From NCBI GenBank assembly GCA_949751835.1, contig CATKHK010000018.1:248001-312000 (forward strand): DNA of 64,000 nt, written 5' to 3'. Positions 54,542 through 64,000 of this stretch are shown here, piece by piece (position 1 is the first letter of the stretch; the number at the start of each line of letters is the position of its first letter). The notes below the pieces were generated by a model. That model was not told the DNA's origin and made no database searches. It saw only the letters and a list, made by a program, of their open reading frames with translations. The stretch is from Blepharisma japonicum. Lineage: Eukaryota > Ciliophora > Heterotrichea > Heterotrichida > Blepharismidae. The translations under genes were made by a program, and so were the position numbers.

Positions 54542-55636
54542 ATGGAAACCGAGGAAAAAATTGTCTCAGAGTTGAATAGAATTAAGCAAATCTCGGCCAA
54601 TCTTCAGCCAAGAGCCATTTATTTAGCTGGATGCATAAGAACCAAAACATCCTTATCTCCAGAAGTCATTTATACCTTTATTAATAAGCTTTATGATTCA
54701 GTCAAGATTGGTACAATATCAGAAGAAAATCAGCACAAAATTGAAATAAAACTTTATCAAGGAAAAATTGGAGAAGCAAATGAAATGCTAAATGCATTGC
54801 CACTAAAAAAAGGCACAAATGCCCAACTTCCTTCTGTAGAGCTAATATCAGCTTCTCCAAAGGGTTATAATTCATCAATTCAAATTGGCCAAAAACCTTA
54901 TCAGCCTTCTCCGGCTTTGCCTATTACAGGCCCTAAATGTAGCTGCTGTTCTCAAATTATCCAATGTGACTCCAAAAATTCTCTAAATTCATGCCCACAC
55001 TATTTTCATCAATTTTGCTTAAACGCTTATTTAATAAGCCAAATAAATAACGAAGTTTTAGAAATCGCATGTCCAAATTGGCAATGTGGGAAAATTATTC
55101 AGCCAGCAGACATGCAAAACTTTGTTTCTGAAGAAATAATGAGAAAATATAACGATTATACATTTAAAAAAAGAGTTGAAAAAGGCGAATTTGGAAATAT
55201 CATAAAATGTCCTAACGCTTTTTGTTCAGAAATATTTGAATTAGCTGGAAATGATGCAATGTGTCCTGGATGTAATCATTATATATGTGGCAGATGTATG
55301 GCTCTTAAAAATCAGTGCAAATGCAACTATCTTGATCAACTCAGAGAAAATAAAACTTGTATAAGTTGTTTTATGACGACAAGACCAGTGCCATATTCAA
55401 AATTGGATTACTGCAGTGTGTGTCATATATATTATTGTTCAACTTGTGAGAAAAAACTGTATGATTGCAGCTGTGGAGTGGAATCTTATAGAATTCAAAA
55501 CTGTCCGGTATGTAGAAATATTATTCATGTTGGAGAGGGTCTTAGAAATGTGCAGTGCATGAATTGCAACTATGTGATATGTTTAAAATGCTACATGGTA
55601 GTGACTAATTGCCAATGTGAAAAAAGATACTTTTAA
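54542..55636 (+). CDS. RBR-like Cys-rich protein, putative E3 ligase
   Basis: The 364-residue protein has a helical N-terminus (about 1-130) and a Cys/His-rich half. CSCC...CPHYFHQFCL resembles a RING1, then CPNWQCGKII, and later Cys pairs (CPNAFCSEIF, CPGCNHYICGRC) fit an IBR module. The last 70 residues have further C-x2-C pairs (CISCFMTT, CPVCRNI, CMNCNYVICLKC). Order and spacing suggest an RBR-type ubiquitin ligase, but a canonical catalytic RING2 Cys is not assigned with confidence. No TGA or intron. The stop is 16 nt from a convergent stop. Confidence 0.75.
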   Translation: METEEKIVSELNRIKQISANLQPRAIYLAGCIRTKTSLSPEVIYTFINKLYDSVKIGTISEENQHKIEIKLYQGKIGEANEMLNALPLKKGTNAQLPSVELISASPKGYNSSIQIGQKPYQPSPALPITGPKCSCCSQIIQCDSKNSLNSCPHYFHQFCLNAYLISQINNEVLEIACPNWQCGKIIQPADMQNFVSEEIMRKYNDYTFKKRVEKGEFGNIIKCPNAFCSEIFELAGNDAMCPGCNHYICGRCMALKNQCKCNYLDQLRENKTCISCFMTTRPVPYSKLDYCSVCHIYYCSTCEKKLYDCSCGVESYRIQNCPVCRNIIHVGEGLRNVQCMNCNYVICLKCYMVVTNCQCEKRYF

Positions 55637-55652
55637 CAATCTTAAGTACTAA

Positions 55653-56564
55653 TTAATCTAGTTTATTTTCAAAAATAATTTCTTCACTATCTTCGTAGAT
55701 AGCTTTTATACTAATTGTATTTCCATCTACTTGCAATATTTCAATTGCTGATTTTATACCATTCACAGCTTTACTAATTCCTGTATCAATAAAAATTGCC
55801 TTGCCGCTGCATCTCATTGTAATTTCTTTATACTCAAAATGCCCCATTACCATAAATTTCGCATCTAATTTTTTCAGTACAAATTTTAACTCATCACAGA
55901 TTCATTTTTCCTGTTCTCTCGCATACTTTCCAAACCACATAGGGCCAGCTTTGCTTCACAATACATTTCGATCAGGAGGGTTATCTCTTGATGCACGATT
56001 AATTTCTTCTATAGAGCCAAATTTGCTTAAAACTTCTTCAGAAATTCCTCCATGAACAAATACAATATCCCCTATTTTTTCTGCTAAATTTCTATTGATG
56101 AGAAATGATCCATAATGATCTCTTTCCATAAAGAGTTCTTTACGCTTAGATAGGCCGCCAAAAGCTTGCATATCTTTATCAGTTGCATATTTAAAGTTTT
56201 GAACTAAATTTAGTTCTTCATGGTTTCCTAATAAAAGTTTGACTCTTCTGTTATGATTTTTTACGAAATAATCAAGCAGATTTTTAGCCTCATCTCCTTT
56301 GTCAAGAAGATCTCCCAGCTGAATCAATGTATCTCCATCTCTCCAATCTGTAAAATCAAGAATATCCAAAAATGCACGATAATCCCCATGAAGATCACCA
56401 ATTGCAATAATTCTGTCATGCTGAAGTGGAATTAAAGGAGCATCAGGCAAAAATTCCATAAATTTAGTAGGCTCTTTGATATTTGTTGAGAGAATGTTAA
56501 TTGCCACGAAAAATAAGACTGAAACCCCAAGTAGAGCTAAAAGCAAGTTTTTTAAGGTAATCAT
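55653..56564 (-). CDS. Shewanella-like (SLP) metallophosphatase, membrane-anchored
   Basis: The 303-residue protein begins with a membrane helix or signal anchor (about 5-28). The PPP-fold metal motifs follow in order: GDLHGDYRAF, GDLLDKGDEA, LGNHEELN, VFVHGGIS and a late MGHFEYKEI. This set, with HGGI and no ordinary PP1/PP2A tail, fits the bacterial-like SLP protein phosphatases. TGA codons at 55956 and 55902 are Trp203 and Trp221. Such enzymes occur in plants, apicomplexans and bacteria, and the anchor suggests a membrane or lumenal site. Substrate unknown. Confidence 0.87.
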
Positions 56565-56667
56565 TGCAAATAGCCAATAATTATTTAATAATAATTTTTA
56601 AATTAATAAATTCTCAACACATCCTAAAAATTTTTGAATAAATTATTCTATTGAAAACATGAGAAAT

Positions 56668-57570
56668 TTAAATTTCAATACAAAATTTTGCCATAATATT
56701 TTGTTCTTTAAACCATAAATACCCAGCAGCTTTGATAATAGTTTTAATAGGTTCCATAACTGTAAATTCAATTAAAAAAGAAATTCCAAATGCAATAACA
56801 AATGATATTTCATCATCAAGCTAAATATAAATTACCTCTAATATGAAACTCGATAAACAAACTGCAATCATCGTGATCCAGCTGATAATATATCCTAATA
56901 AATTTAGAATAATTGAAATAATTGAGCCCTAAATGTTTTATACATTGTCATGAAACAGAGGAGTAAGGATAAACCCAACTGGCAGCACTGCCATACATGA
57001 GATTATAGGATATAGGACAAATTTCCCAGCGCCATCTCCTGCTCTTAAATCTTCATATAAAAGAATTAAAACCAAAAAAAATTCAGCAAAAATTCCAGTC
57101 CATCATATGGTGATCATTGATGTTCTTTTAAATGTCTCTTTATGAGAGAAATAAAAAGATAGTGGATAGCACTGCTCTTTGAAATATCCAAATATAAAAT
57201 CTTTTTCTTGGTCTTGCAACTTTTTAAGGTCTTTATATCGTGGACTGGCAGGTATTTGAATAGTTAAATTTCTTTTAAATTTAGGCCGCTTAATAGCAGT
57301 GGAATTTAAGGATTCTGGGTTTTCATTTGGCTTTTTAAATTTTGGTTTAGGGTTTGGCTGCTTGCTGTCAATTACACTTATGTCTAAAACTGTGCTTTGG
57401 TCGATGCCTGATTGAGTGTCAACTTTGCCTGAAAATTGAAAAGACTTTGAAGTTTTGGTGATCATGGATTCTTTTTCAATAGATTTTTTTTTGTGTTGCT
57501 TGAATGCAAAGTAAATAAGCATAATAATGTAGGTTGAAAATCCACACACGCTTAAGTAGATAACAATCAT
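56668..57570 (-). CDS. Multi-pass membrane protein, unknown
   Basis: Three exons (57570-56944, 56928-56836, 56820-56668) with 15-nt introns at 56929-56943 and 56821-56835, both phase 0, give 290 residues. One membrane helix starts the protein (MIVIYLSVCGFSTYIIML), a basic disordered loop follows (about 30-130), and three or more helices end it (FAEFFLVLILLYEDL, YPIISCMAVLPVGFIL, FVIAFGISFLIEFTV). TGA at 57103 is Trp156, beside a TGG Trp. The C-terminal EPIKTIIKAAGYLW resembles polycystin-1 family endings (EPIK), but I would not name it. A TTG just upstream cannot serve as start. Confidence 0.68.
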
Positions 57571-57823
57571 TTCAATATTTCCATTTATCTTTAAATTCAA
57601 GGAATATGAAGAATTATACTAAAGTATAAAGCACTATTTGCCAAGGATAAACATGAGTTTATTTATTTAATTTAACTTTATAAAATAGTATTAAAGTAAG
57701 AAGAATCCTAAGCTATTTGCGATATAAAGAGTTGTTGCTTAAATTACTAATAGTTATTAATTTTCATTAGACTTTTATTTCCTATTTTTATGAATTCTTA
57801 TTTATCAAAGTAAATTTTCAGTT

Positions 57824-58834
57824 ATGGCAAAAAACTACTACTCAATCCTAGGAATCACCAGAGAAGCTACAGATGAAGAAATCAGCCAAGCTTATCGACA
57901 ATTAGCACTGCGCTGGCATCCATCTAAAAAGCCAGATGACCCACACACAGCAACTCATATGTTTAATGAACTTGCAGAAGCATATGAAGTCTTAAGCAAT
58001 GATGTATTCAAGAGCTGCTATGATATGTATGGAGAATATGGCTTAAAAGAAGGAGTTATTGATGGCAAAGGTGGCTATACTGGTGGGTATAGATACAGAG
58101 GTAATGCTGAAGAAATCTTTGAAAAATTCTTTGGATCTCCTAATCCATTCTATGGAGGATCAGATGAAGCGACTATAGCTGGAAGCTTATTTGGGGCAGC
58201 TACAAGAGGTATGAAACAAGTTAAAGCAGACCCTCCACAAGATTTGGTTGTTGAAGTGCCATGTACGCTTGCTGAGCTATACCTAGGATGCCAAAAAAGA
58301 GTTACATATGACAAGATTGAACTGAATAATGATAGAATTACAACTTCAAAAGTCTTGAAAACAAAAAATTTAGAAATAAGAAGAGGATATAGCAATCAGA
58401 CCGTAATTTCTTTTCCAGGAGACGGAAATGAATCTCCACATTACCAAAACTCTCAATTAATTTTCAAGATAGTCGAATTACCACATGAAGCATTCCAAAG
58501 GAAAGGTAATGACCTAATTTATACAGCTAAAATCCAGCTTGTTGATGCTCTGATGTCAGATCCAATACAAATTGTAAAAATTACTTAGACTGCTTTAGAT
58601 GGGAGAATTTTAACTCTATCATTTGATGAAGTTGTCAGCCCTTCGACAAGAAAAATGATTGAAAATGAAGGGATGCCTGTGTTTAAGGATAATGAATATG
58701 CCAATGATTTGAAAAAGTTTGGAATAGATAAGAGATCAATTGAAAAAGGGAATTTGATTGTGAGATTTGATATCGAGTTTCCACTGTATATTCCAGAAGA
58801 TAAGAAAAGACAACTTAAATTGCTGTTAAGCTAA
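57824..58834 (+). CDS. DNAJB13: DnaJ homolog B13, ciliary radial-spoke type
   Basis: A 15-nt intron at 58574-58588 (phase 0) gives 331 residues. The J domain (1-70, YYSILGITREATDEEI) carries HPS at 32-34 instead of HPD, so it should not stimulate Hsp70 ATPase. Human DNAJB13 also lacks the Asp. A Gly/Phe-rich region (about 85-115, EEIFEKFFGSPNPFYGG) and two beta-barrel substrate-binding domains (about 150-331) follow. DNAJB13/RSP16 is a radial-spoke protein in motile cilia. The intron joins the two halves at SDPIQI|TALDGR. Confidence 0.9.
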
Positions 58835-59989
58835 AAATTATAAAGTTATTATTAAGAGATTGATTAAAATTAATTTTATAGTTCATATATGAGGATTTAT
58901 AAATTTGTATTTAACAGAATAATATTCAACTGTAAGGAGATTAAGCTGCACTAATTTTTCAGACTCTTGTTATGAAAATTTGGAATGGTGCCCTTATGCA
59001 ATCTATTGGCTACATTATGCAAGATTTTAAGGTTTTGCATTTTGATATGACAAAGAGTTTAATATTCTAAGTAGCAATTAAATATTTTCCATATTGTTTT
59101 ATATGGCTCTTCAATTATTCGTCATATAAATAAAACTATGGATGATGAATATTTCCGACTTCAGATCTATTGATGACAAAATCCAAATTTCTGACTTTTA
59201 CACAATAAAACTAAGTATAATTAAAATTCTTTGCAATTCTATCACAATTTCTAATGCCTTTCCAAGCCAGCTAAAATAGAAATTTGGTATGCCAATTGAG
59301 TGAATATGATTAGATCCTTTTTCTGCTTACTCATATAGAGGCTAGATCATAATTGGGCTAATTTTATCTTAATTGAAACGAAAGAATGATTATTACGGAC
59401 TTCTTAGCATGCGAAATTTTAGAAATTATTAATCTCTATATATTAAACGCAAGGCTTAAAATTTTTAAGTGTCATTCATTTTATCGATTGAATTCATAAG
59501 AACTATAAAGCGATTAGCAAATTATTGATAAAATCACTAGGTGTCTTATAACCTTCAGTAAACACTATCAGGCACTCAAAATTTATTCTAATAAATCATA
59601 ATTAAATTTTTACCTAAAAGATAAAGATCTTATGAATTTTTAATTAAGTTATTTAATTTCTTGAAGTAATAACTTACTATTAATATATATATTTTTAACT
59701 CTAAAAGTGTTATCTCAGCAATATCTTTAAGCAGGAAGAGTGTAAACAGAAAACATAACAAATATTAAAACGACAGTTAGATTAAAAAATCCGTTCTAAA
59801 ATTTATTTTTAAATTCATGTGGCTATTTAATATCTTATTCTCATAATGTTTCTTTACTTAATAATTCTAAGAAAAAATATTGAGATTAAGACAGGGTAAG
59901 GATCAAATAATCCCCAAAGAAATTAAAAATCAATAGTAATCATTAGTATTCTCCCTATCGTCAGAAAATATTTAAAATAACACCAAAAA
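58835..59989. other. 1155-base gap without confident genes
   Basis: This is an AT-rich spacer between two plus-strand genes. A 28-codon TGA-containing open frame starts at 59138 and has a box C/D-like layout (ATGATGA, later CTGA), but neither reading is convincing. No tRNA, repeat or longer frame found. Confidence 0.5.
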
Positions 59990-60481
59990 ATGGAAATGAG
60001 ACGAACAGATGCTGCAAACCGAGGGGACTTGTCGCCAATCTCTCCATTTACCCAATTTTGTTTGACTTCTCTACCGCCAATAGGAGCTTTTAGCATTCGT
60101 GCAGAATCAGAAGCGATGGATATTGAAAAAGAAGAAGTAAAACCTGAAGCAGCTCCTCCAGCACCGACTCCTTGTGGTTGTCAGAAAACCCACTGTTTAA
60201 AATTATACTGTGAATGTTTTGCTAATGGACGTTATTGTGTGGGCTGCAATTGTCACAATTGTCATAACCTCTCTAGTTATGAAGAAATAAGGACTGAATC
60301 AGTGAGGCAGATCTTAGAAAGAAATCCTGCAGCTTTTAGACAAGATGCAGCTACTAGTCACAAAGCCTGCCATTGTAAGAGATCAAATTGCATTAAAAAA
60401 TATTGCGAGTGTTATGAAGATTCTAGGCCTTGCACACCTCTTTGTAAATGTGAAGGTTGCCAGAATATGGGAAATCAGTAA
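59990..60481 (+). CDS. Tesmin/LIN54-type CXC protein
   Basis: The 163-residue protein contains two CXC motifs: one at about 61-97 (CGCQKTHCLKLYCECFANGR, then CVGCNCHNC) and one at about 128-160 (CHCKRSNCIKKYCECYEDSR, then CKCEGC), joined by a spacer with RNPAAFR. This tandem CRC domain binds CHR-type DNA elements in LIN54, tesmin and plant TSO1. It is short: essentially the CRC domain plus a 60-residue acidic N-terminus. A transcription-factor role in the cell cycle is likely by family. No introns or TGA. Confidence 0.92.
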   Translation: MEMRRTDAANRGDLSPISPFTQFCLTSLPPIGAFSIRAESEAMDIEKEEVKPEAAPPAPTPCGCQKTHCLKLYCECFANGRYCVGCNCHNCHNLSSYEEIRTESVRQILERNPAAFRQDAATSHKACHCKRSNCIKKYCECYEDSRPCTPLCKCEGCQNMGNQ

Positions 60482-60536
60482 ACTAAAATAAATTTAAAAG
60501 TAGTTACTAATGAGAATTATCATTTTTAGCTTTTTC

Positions 60537-60833
60537 TTAGAAAAATGTGAATTCAGGCCCAGGTTTTGACACACTCGCAGGAGAGTTTGCAGATGAAAGC
60601 TTTACTCCTGTCCTTAGCTCAATTACTTTAGCGTGGCTAGCCTTAAAATGTTCAAGCAGTGTTTCTGCCATTCTCATGTGTTCCTTAAAATCATTTTCGT
60701 CAGTAATTGTCTTGAATTTTTCATAATGCTCATGAACGCCTTGTAAAATGAATGGTCGATTTTGCGATGGGTAAAATCGTCCATGTTTAAAAGTTGTTCT
60801 TAGCATAGATAGAATTTTCTGCTTATTATCCAT
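60537..60833 (-). CDS. Small helical protein, possibly LYR-type
   Basis: The 98-residue protein begins 2 nt after the stop of the upstream gene on the same strand. It has a helical body: ILSMLRTTFKHGRF at the start, then HEHYEKFKTITDENDF and RMAETLLEHFKASHAKVIELRTG. Size and the alternating helix pattern resemble LYR-motif mitochondrial proteins, but a clear L-Y-R tripeptide is not seen. The C-terminal 20 residues are disordered. Treat the assignment as weak. Confidence 0.65.
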   Translation of the reverse strand: MDNKQKILSMLRTTFKHGRFYPSQNRPFILQGVHEHYEKFKTITDENDFKEHMRMAETLLEHFKASHAKVIELRTGVKLSSANSPASVSKPGPEFTFF

Positions 60834-60835
60834 TT

Positions 60836-62278
60836 TTATAATTTTCTTAATCCTAAAAATCCTTCGGCATGCAATTCTCCATTATAAACAATTGAGATTC
60901 TGGCTCTAGCAGGAAGTGCTATGAAATCGATCAAAGTTAAGCCTGCAATATTTCCATTGGAATGATTGCCGACAGATCTTAATTTTCCTGAGCTGTGGTG
61001 GACAGCATAACTAGCTGAATTTATAGCTGTTAAAATTGGCTCACCATTCACCAATATTTGAATAGTTGGTTTTTTCCTTGAATAAAATCCCAGCATCACT
61101 TCATAAAGCCCAGGTGCTACTGTAATTATATAAGTCCTATCTTTTTCCCACATAAAATTATCCGGCGCTGTATTAACACTTTGAACTTCCCATGGGACAT
61201 AGCTGCTTTCATCTAAATTGCCTGATTTTCATATCCATCTCGACACACAATTTTCAGCACATAGAGCTTCAATTATTGTTTGCTGCTCAGCTACATACGA
61301 AGAAAAGTTGTCAATCCTAAGTTTTACGTCAAGTTCTTTATGAATTTCACTTAAAACTTTGTTAACATCGTCAATGTTTGCTTTCATATCTAGCAGTGTG
61401 CACATGTCTTTAATGTTTGATTTAACGAGCATATCTCTTGCTACCTCTTCAAGTGCTAATTTAGTGCTTGAAACGTGTGCAGCAAGATCACATGAATTGC
61501 ATTTTCGCTGGACTTCTACTTGGAGATGCTCAAGGTTTGTCATGATTTTATCGATTTCTTCTTGCTCGGCTTTTTGGGCTAAAAATTTATTGAAAATACT
61601 GGAATCGACTTTGGATTCGAGAACCTTGTGAAGCTCAGATAGGCTTACTTTATTATCCAGGGATCTTTCAAAGTCAGATTCAAGTTTTAATAAATTGTCT
61701 TTAATTTGGTCTTCTAAATCTTCAATATACATAAAGATTTCTTTTTTATTCTTTGTAATAACTTCGTTATATGTCCCTACATCTACTTTTGATTCTTTGA
61801 TATTATTTATTGCCCGCTCTAATGAATTAATTTCACTTTTTCCTATCTTTTGAGCTTCTAATTCATTAATTTTATCAATAACAGCATCTATATCTTTTTT
61901 AATCTCACTTTTTATTGAAGCTGCTTCTCTTCTCATTAATTTTTTGGGCTCATCTGAATCTTTTTTCTTTTCTTCAGAGATTTTAATCATTTGCTCTCTT
62001 AAATAATGCAATTCATCTTCAAGGTTTCGCTTTAATTCTCCCAACTCATCATTTTTTTTCCTTTTTTCAGCTTTGAAATCCCTCAAGCATTCATTAATCA
62101 ATTCTTTGGTTTCTGATTTTATTTTTTCAATTAGCTCAATTGTAGGCTCATAGTCTGCTTTTTGCGTAAGTGTTGATATGAACTTTTCTAAGTCTTTAAT
62201 ATCTGCTTTTTTAGCTAGAGATTTGCGAAGAATCTCGATTTCAGCTTTCATCGTAATAGTGTAGGTGTCGATATCCAT
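60836..62278 (-). CDS. Coiled-coil protein with C-terminal jelly-roll-like domain
   Basis: TGA at 61229-61231 (Trp350) joins the frame into 480 residues. Residues 1-335 are long coiled coil (LRKSLAKKADIKDLEKFIS and on). Residues about 350-480 form a beta-rich domain (YIITVAPGLYEVMLGF, NGNIAGLTLIDFIALPARARIS, HAEGFLGLRKL) resembling C1q/TNF-type jelly rolls. Similar coiled-coil plus jelly-roll proteins are known in ciliated protists, but I cannot give a name. Its stop lies 2 nt from the start codon of the next gene. Confidence 0.78.
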
Positions 62279-62521
62279 ATTATCAATTTATTTTAAAAAA
62301 ATTCAAAGAAATTGAATCAATTTTTGCATAATAATAAAGCCAATATTTTGAATAAAAATAATTTAGGAAATATAAATTTTAATAATTTATTTCACAAAAT
62401 ACAAAAAATGGAAAAAATATTAAAATAAACAATTATAAGCTCTTATTATGCTTCTTAATGGAATTATTTAAGGCTAAAAATCTCTCTGTGAAGTATCATG
62501 AAAAATCCATATTTATAAAGT

Positions 62522-63631
62522 ATGCTGACCAGATTTTCAAGAAGATTAATTGCCACTCACAAATTTTCTCTTCCTGACATAAAAACTCATAATCTTGACC
62601 CAAAACTTGTCCCTACAGAAGCAGAATCTTCTAAAGACGAGCTCATGAAATATTTAACAGATATGATGACTATTAGAAGACTAGAAATCCTTGCTGATGA
62701 CCTATATAAAAATGAACAAATAAGAGGCTTTTGCCATTTAAGTGATGGCCAAGAAGCTATCGCAGTTGGTATGGAGGCTGCAGTTACTTATGAAGATAGT
62801 CTAATCACAGCATATAGAGACCATGGAAATGCTTATATGCGCGGGATAGGTCTAGACCATATTTTTGCTGAGCTATTCGGAAAAGCTTCTGGCTCGAGCA
62901 AAGGAAAAGGAGGCTCAATGCATTTTTATAATAAAGAGCACAATTTTTATGGAGGAAATGGCATTGTTGGAGCTCAATGTGCTCTTGGGGCAGGTCTTGC
63001 ATTTGCTTTAAAATACCAAAAAAAGCCAAATATCGCCTTAATTTTATTTGGAGATGGAGCTTCTGCTCAAGGTCAACTATATGAAGCATCTAATATGGCT
63101 GAGCTATGAAAATTGCCAGCCATTTTTGTATGTGAAAATAATTTGTATGGCATGGGTACTCCTATTGAAAAAGCCTCTGCAAATTTAGAGCTTTATACAA
63201 AAGGACACCCAAGCCCTGGCATTAAAATTGATGCTCAAAATATTTTAGCTGTAAGAGAAACTTTTCGCTTTGCAAAAGATTATGCTTTAAAAAACGGTCC
63301 AATTTGGATAGAATGTTTAACATATAGATATCATGGCCATTCAATGTCTGATCCAGGAGTTTCTTATAGAAAAAGAGACGAAATCACAGCAGCAAGAGCT
63401 GCAAGAGATCCTATACAAAGAGTAAAAGATTGGCTTATAGAAAAAAATGAAGCAACTGAAGAGGAGCTTGATAAGATGGAAAAAGGTATCAAGAAAAAAG
63501 TGCTAGAGATCGCAAATAAAGCAAAAGAGGAGCCTTGGCCAGATCATAAAGAGTTATTTACAGATATCTATGGTCCAGGAAGAAAATATTTTTATAGGGA
63601 TATTGAGTTTAAAAATAGCACCATTTGCTAA
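62522..63631 (+). CDS. PDHA1: Pyruvate dehydrogenase E1 alpha subunit
   Basis: The 369-residue enzyme starts with an Arg/Ser-rich presequence (MLTRFSRRLIATHKFS) for mitochondrial import. The E1-alpha body includes MTIRRLEILADDLYKN, GFCHLSDGQEAIAVG and the thiamine-diphosphate motif from GDG (177-179) to ENN (205-207). TGA at 63107-63109 is Trp196 inside it (AELW). The phosphorylation-loop region YRYHGHSMSDPGVSYRKRDE is conserved, so control by PDH kinase is plausible. The subunit decarboxylates pyruvate with E1 beta. Length and order match the mitochondrial family (about 390). Confidence 0.96.
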
Positions 63632-63667
63632 GCATTTTATTTTTAATTAACTTTATAATTTTTTAAG

Positions 63668-64000
63668 ATGAGCAGCATTGACCCAAGACAGCCTAAATGG
63701 ACTCCTAATGAAGCCAGGAGACCACAAGATGCTTCAGACACCTCAGAAGAGTCTGAAGAAGAATATTTTAGACGAGCAGCTCCTTATGAAGTAAAATTAA
63801 GACTAGGCCAAATAGAATACGGACAAGATATCGCCTACTATAACGACAACCAAGCAGCCTTAACCGAGCTTACTTATCTCCAACAGAGACAGATGAACAC
63901 CGATCACTCATTGTACCGCAAAGACAAAAAAGGTAGAATCATCAAAAATATCGACCAAGACAAGCTTGAAAAACGAACAGAAAAAAAGATTGAGAGGTTT
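63668..64000 (+). CDS. Start of an acidic/basic charged protein, cut by the window edge
   Basis: From ATG 63668 the frame is open to the end (111 codons). The sequence is charged (DTSEESEEEYFRR, later QRQMNTDHSLYRKDKK) and Gln/Glu-rich, with no recognised domain so far. It follows the PDH gene after 36 nt, so its promoter must be tiny or overlap the upstream gene's 3' end. Confidence 0.65.
   Translation, partial: MSSIDPRQPKWTPNEARRPQDASDTSEESEEEYFRRAAPYEVKLRLGQIEYGQDIAYYNDNQAALTELTYLQQRQMNTDHSLYRKDKKGRIIKNIDQDKLEKRTEKKIERF

Noticed and set aside
57570-57600. Upstream TTG as start for the membrane protein at 56668-57570
   Set aside because: Nuclear genes here start at ATG, and MIVIYLSV at 57570 opens the first hydrophobic helix; a stop lies just upstream of the TTG.
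59138-59224. 28-codon frame with TGA codons and a box C/D-like layout
   Set aside because: Too short for a protein with no relatives known to me, and no convincing terminal stem for a snoRNA.
1-64000. Telomere repeats, transposons, LTR or viral elements, CRISPR arrays
   Set aside because: I searched by eye for CCCTAACA-type repeats, long terminal repeats, transposase or reverse-transcriptase motifs and regular spaced repeats, and saw none.

Overview
The window reads as protein-dense somatic (macronuclear-type) DNA of a heterotrich ciliate close to Blepharisma. The base composition is AT-rich. About 47 in-frame TGA codons fall where conserved families have tryptophan or need an uninterrupted frame, while genes end in TAA or TAG. 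Thirteen introns are visible: twelve are exactly 15 nt and one is 16 nt, and every one carries A at position 10. With TGA read as Trp and these introns removed, most apparent frame breaks disappear. About 39 genes are seen in full and two more are cut by the window edges. I see no tRNA, rRNA, CRISPR array, telomere repeat or recognisable transposon.

Layout. 1-5.3 kb: an edge fragment, a long-chain acyl-CoA synthetase, a kynurenine-formamidase-type cyclase, a small coiled-coil protein and RAD23. 5.3-11.6 kb (minus): a 2090-residue P4-ATPase/guanylate cyclase fusion whose pump motifs are degenerate. 11.9-22 kb: an Aurora-type kinase with a long coiled-coil tail, an arrestin-like protein, an NDR/LATS kinase, a START protein, a coiled-coil protein, CFAP299 and a NEK kinase. 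22-31 kb: an OSCA/TMEM63 channel, a CDC50 flippase subunit, a lysine/glutamate-rich protein, AMPK beta and a SAM-domain protein, separated by the largest empty gaps. 31-43 kb: coiled-coil proteins, an FG-repeat/BTB protein, TAF9, a small membrane protein, an enoyl-CoA reductase (TECR-like), COMMD4 and a MAK/ICK-type ciliary kinase. 43-50 kb: a large F-x-P-motif protein, an epsin, and PACRG, with a decayed tandem duplication between the first two. 50-64 kb: a Trp-rich microprotein, an HxGH nucleotidyltransferase, a C2H2 protein, a TBC protein, an RBR-like protein, a Shewanella-like phosphatase, a membrane protein, DNAJB13, a CXC/tesmin protein, a tight two-gene pair, the pyruvate dehydrogenase E1 alpha subunit and the start of one more gene.

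Themes. Several products belong to cilia (CFAP299, PACRG, DNAJB13, MAK-type kinase, NEK). Others serve cGMP or lipid-flippase biology (guanylate cyclase fusion, CDC50), energy metabolism (AMPK beta, PDH E1 alpha, acyl-CoA synthetase, TECR) or endocytosis (epsin and an NPF/DPF-bearing coiled-coil protein). Genes are packed tightly: convergent pairs end 16-44 nt apart, two divergent pairs share promoters of about 110-125 nt, and in one tandem pair the stop and the next start are only 2 nt apart. The strongest oddities are the pseudo-ATPase/cyclase fusion, the invariant mini-introns, the relic tandem duplication at 46.1-47.3 kb, the 2-nt gene pair and the Trp-rich microprotein.
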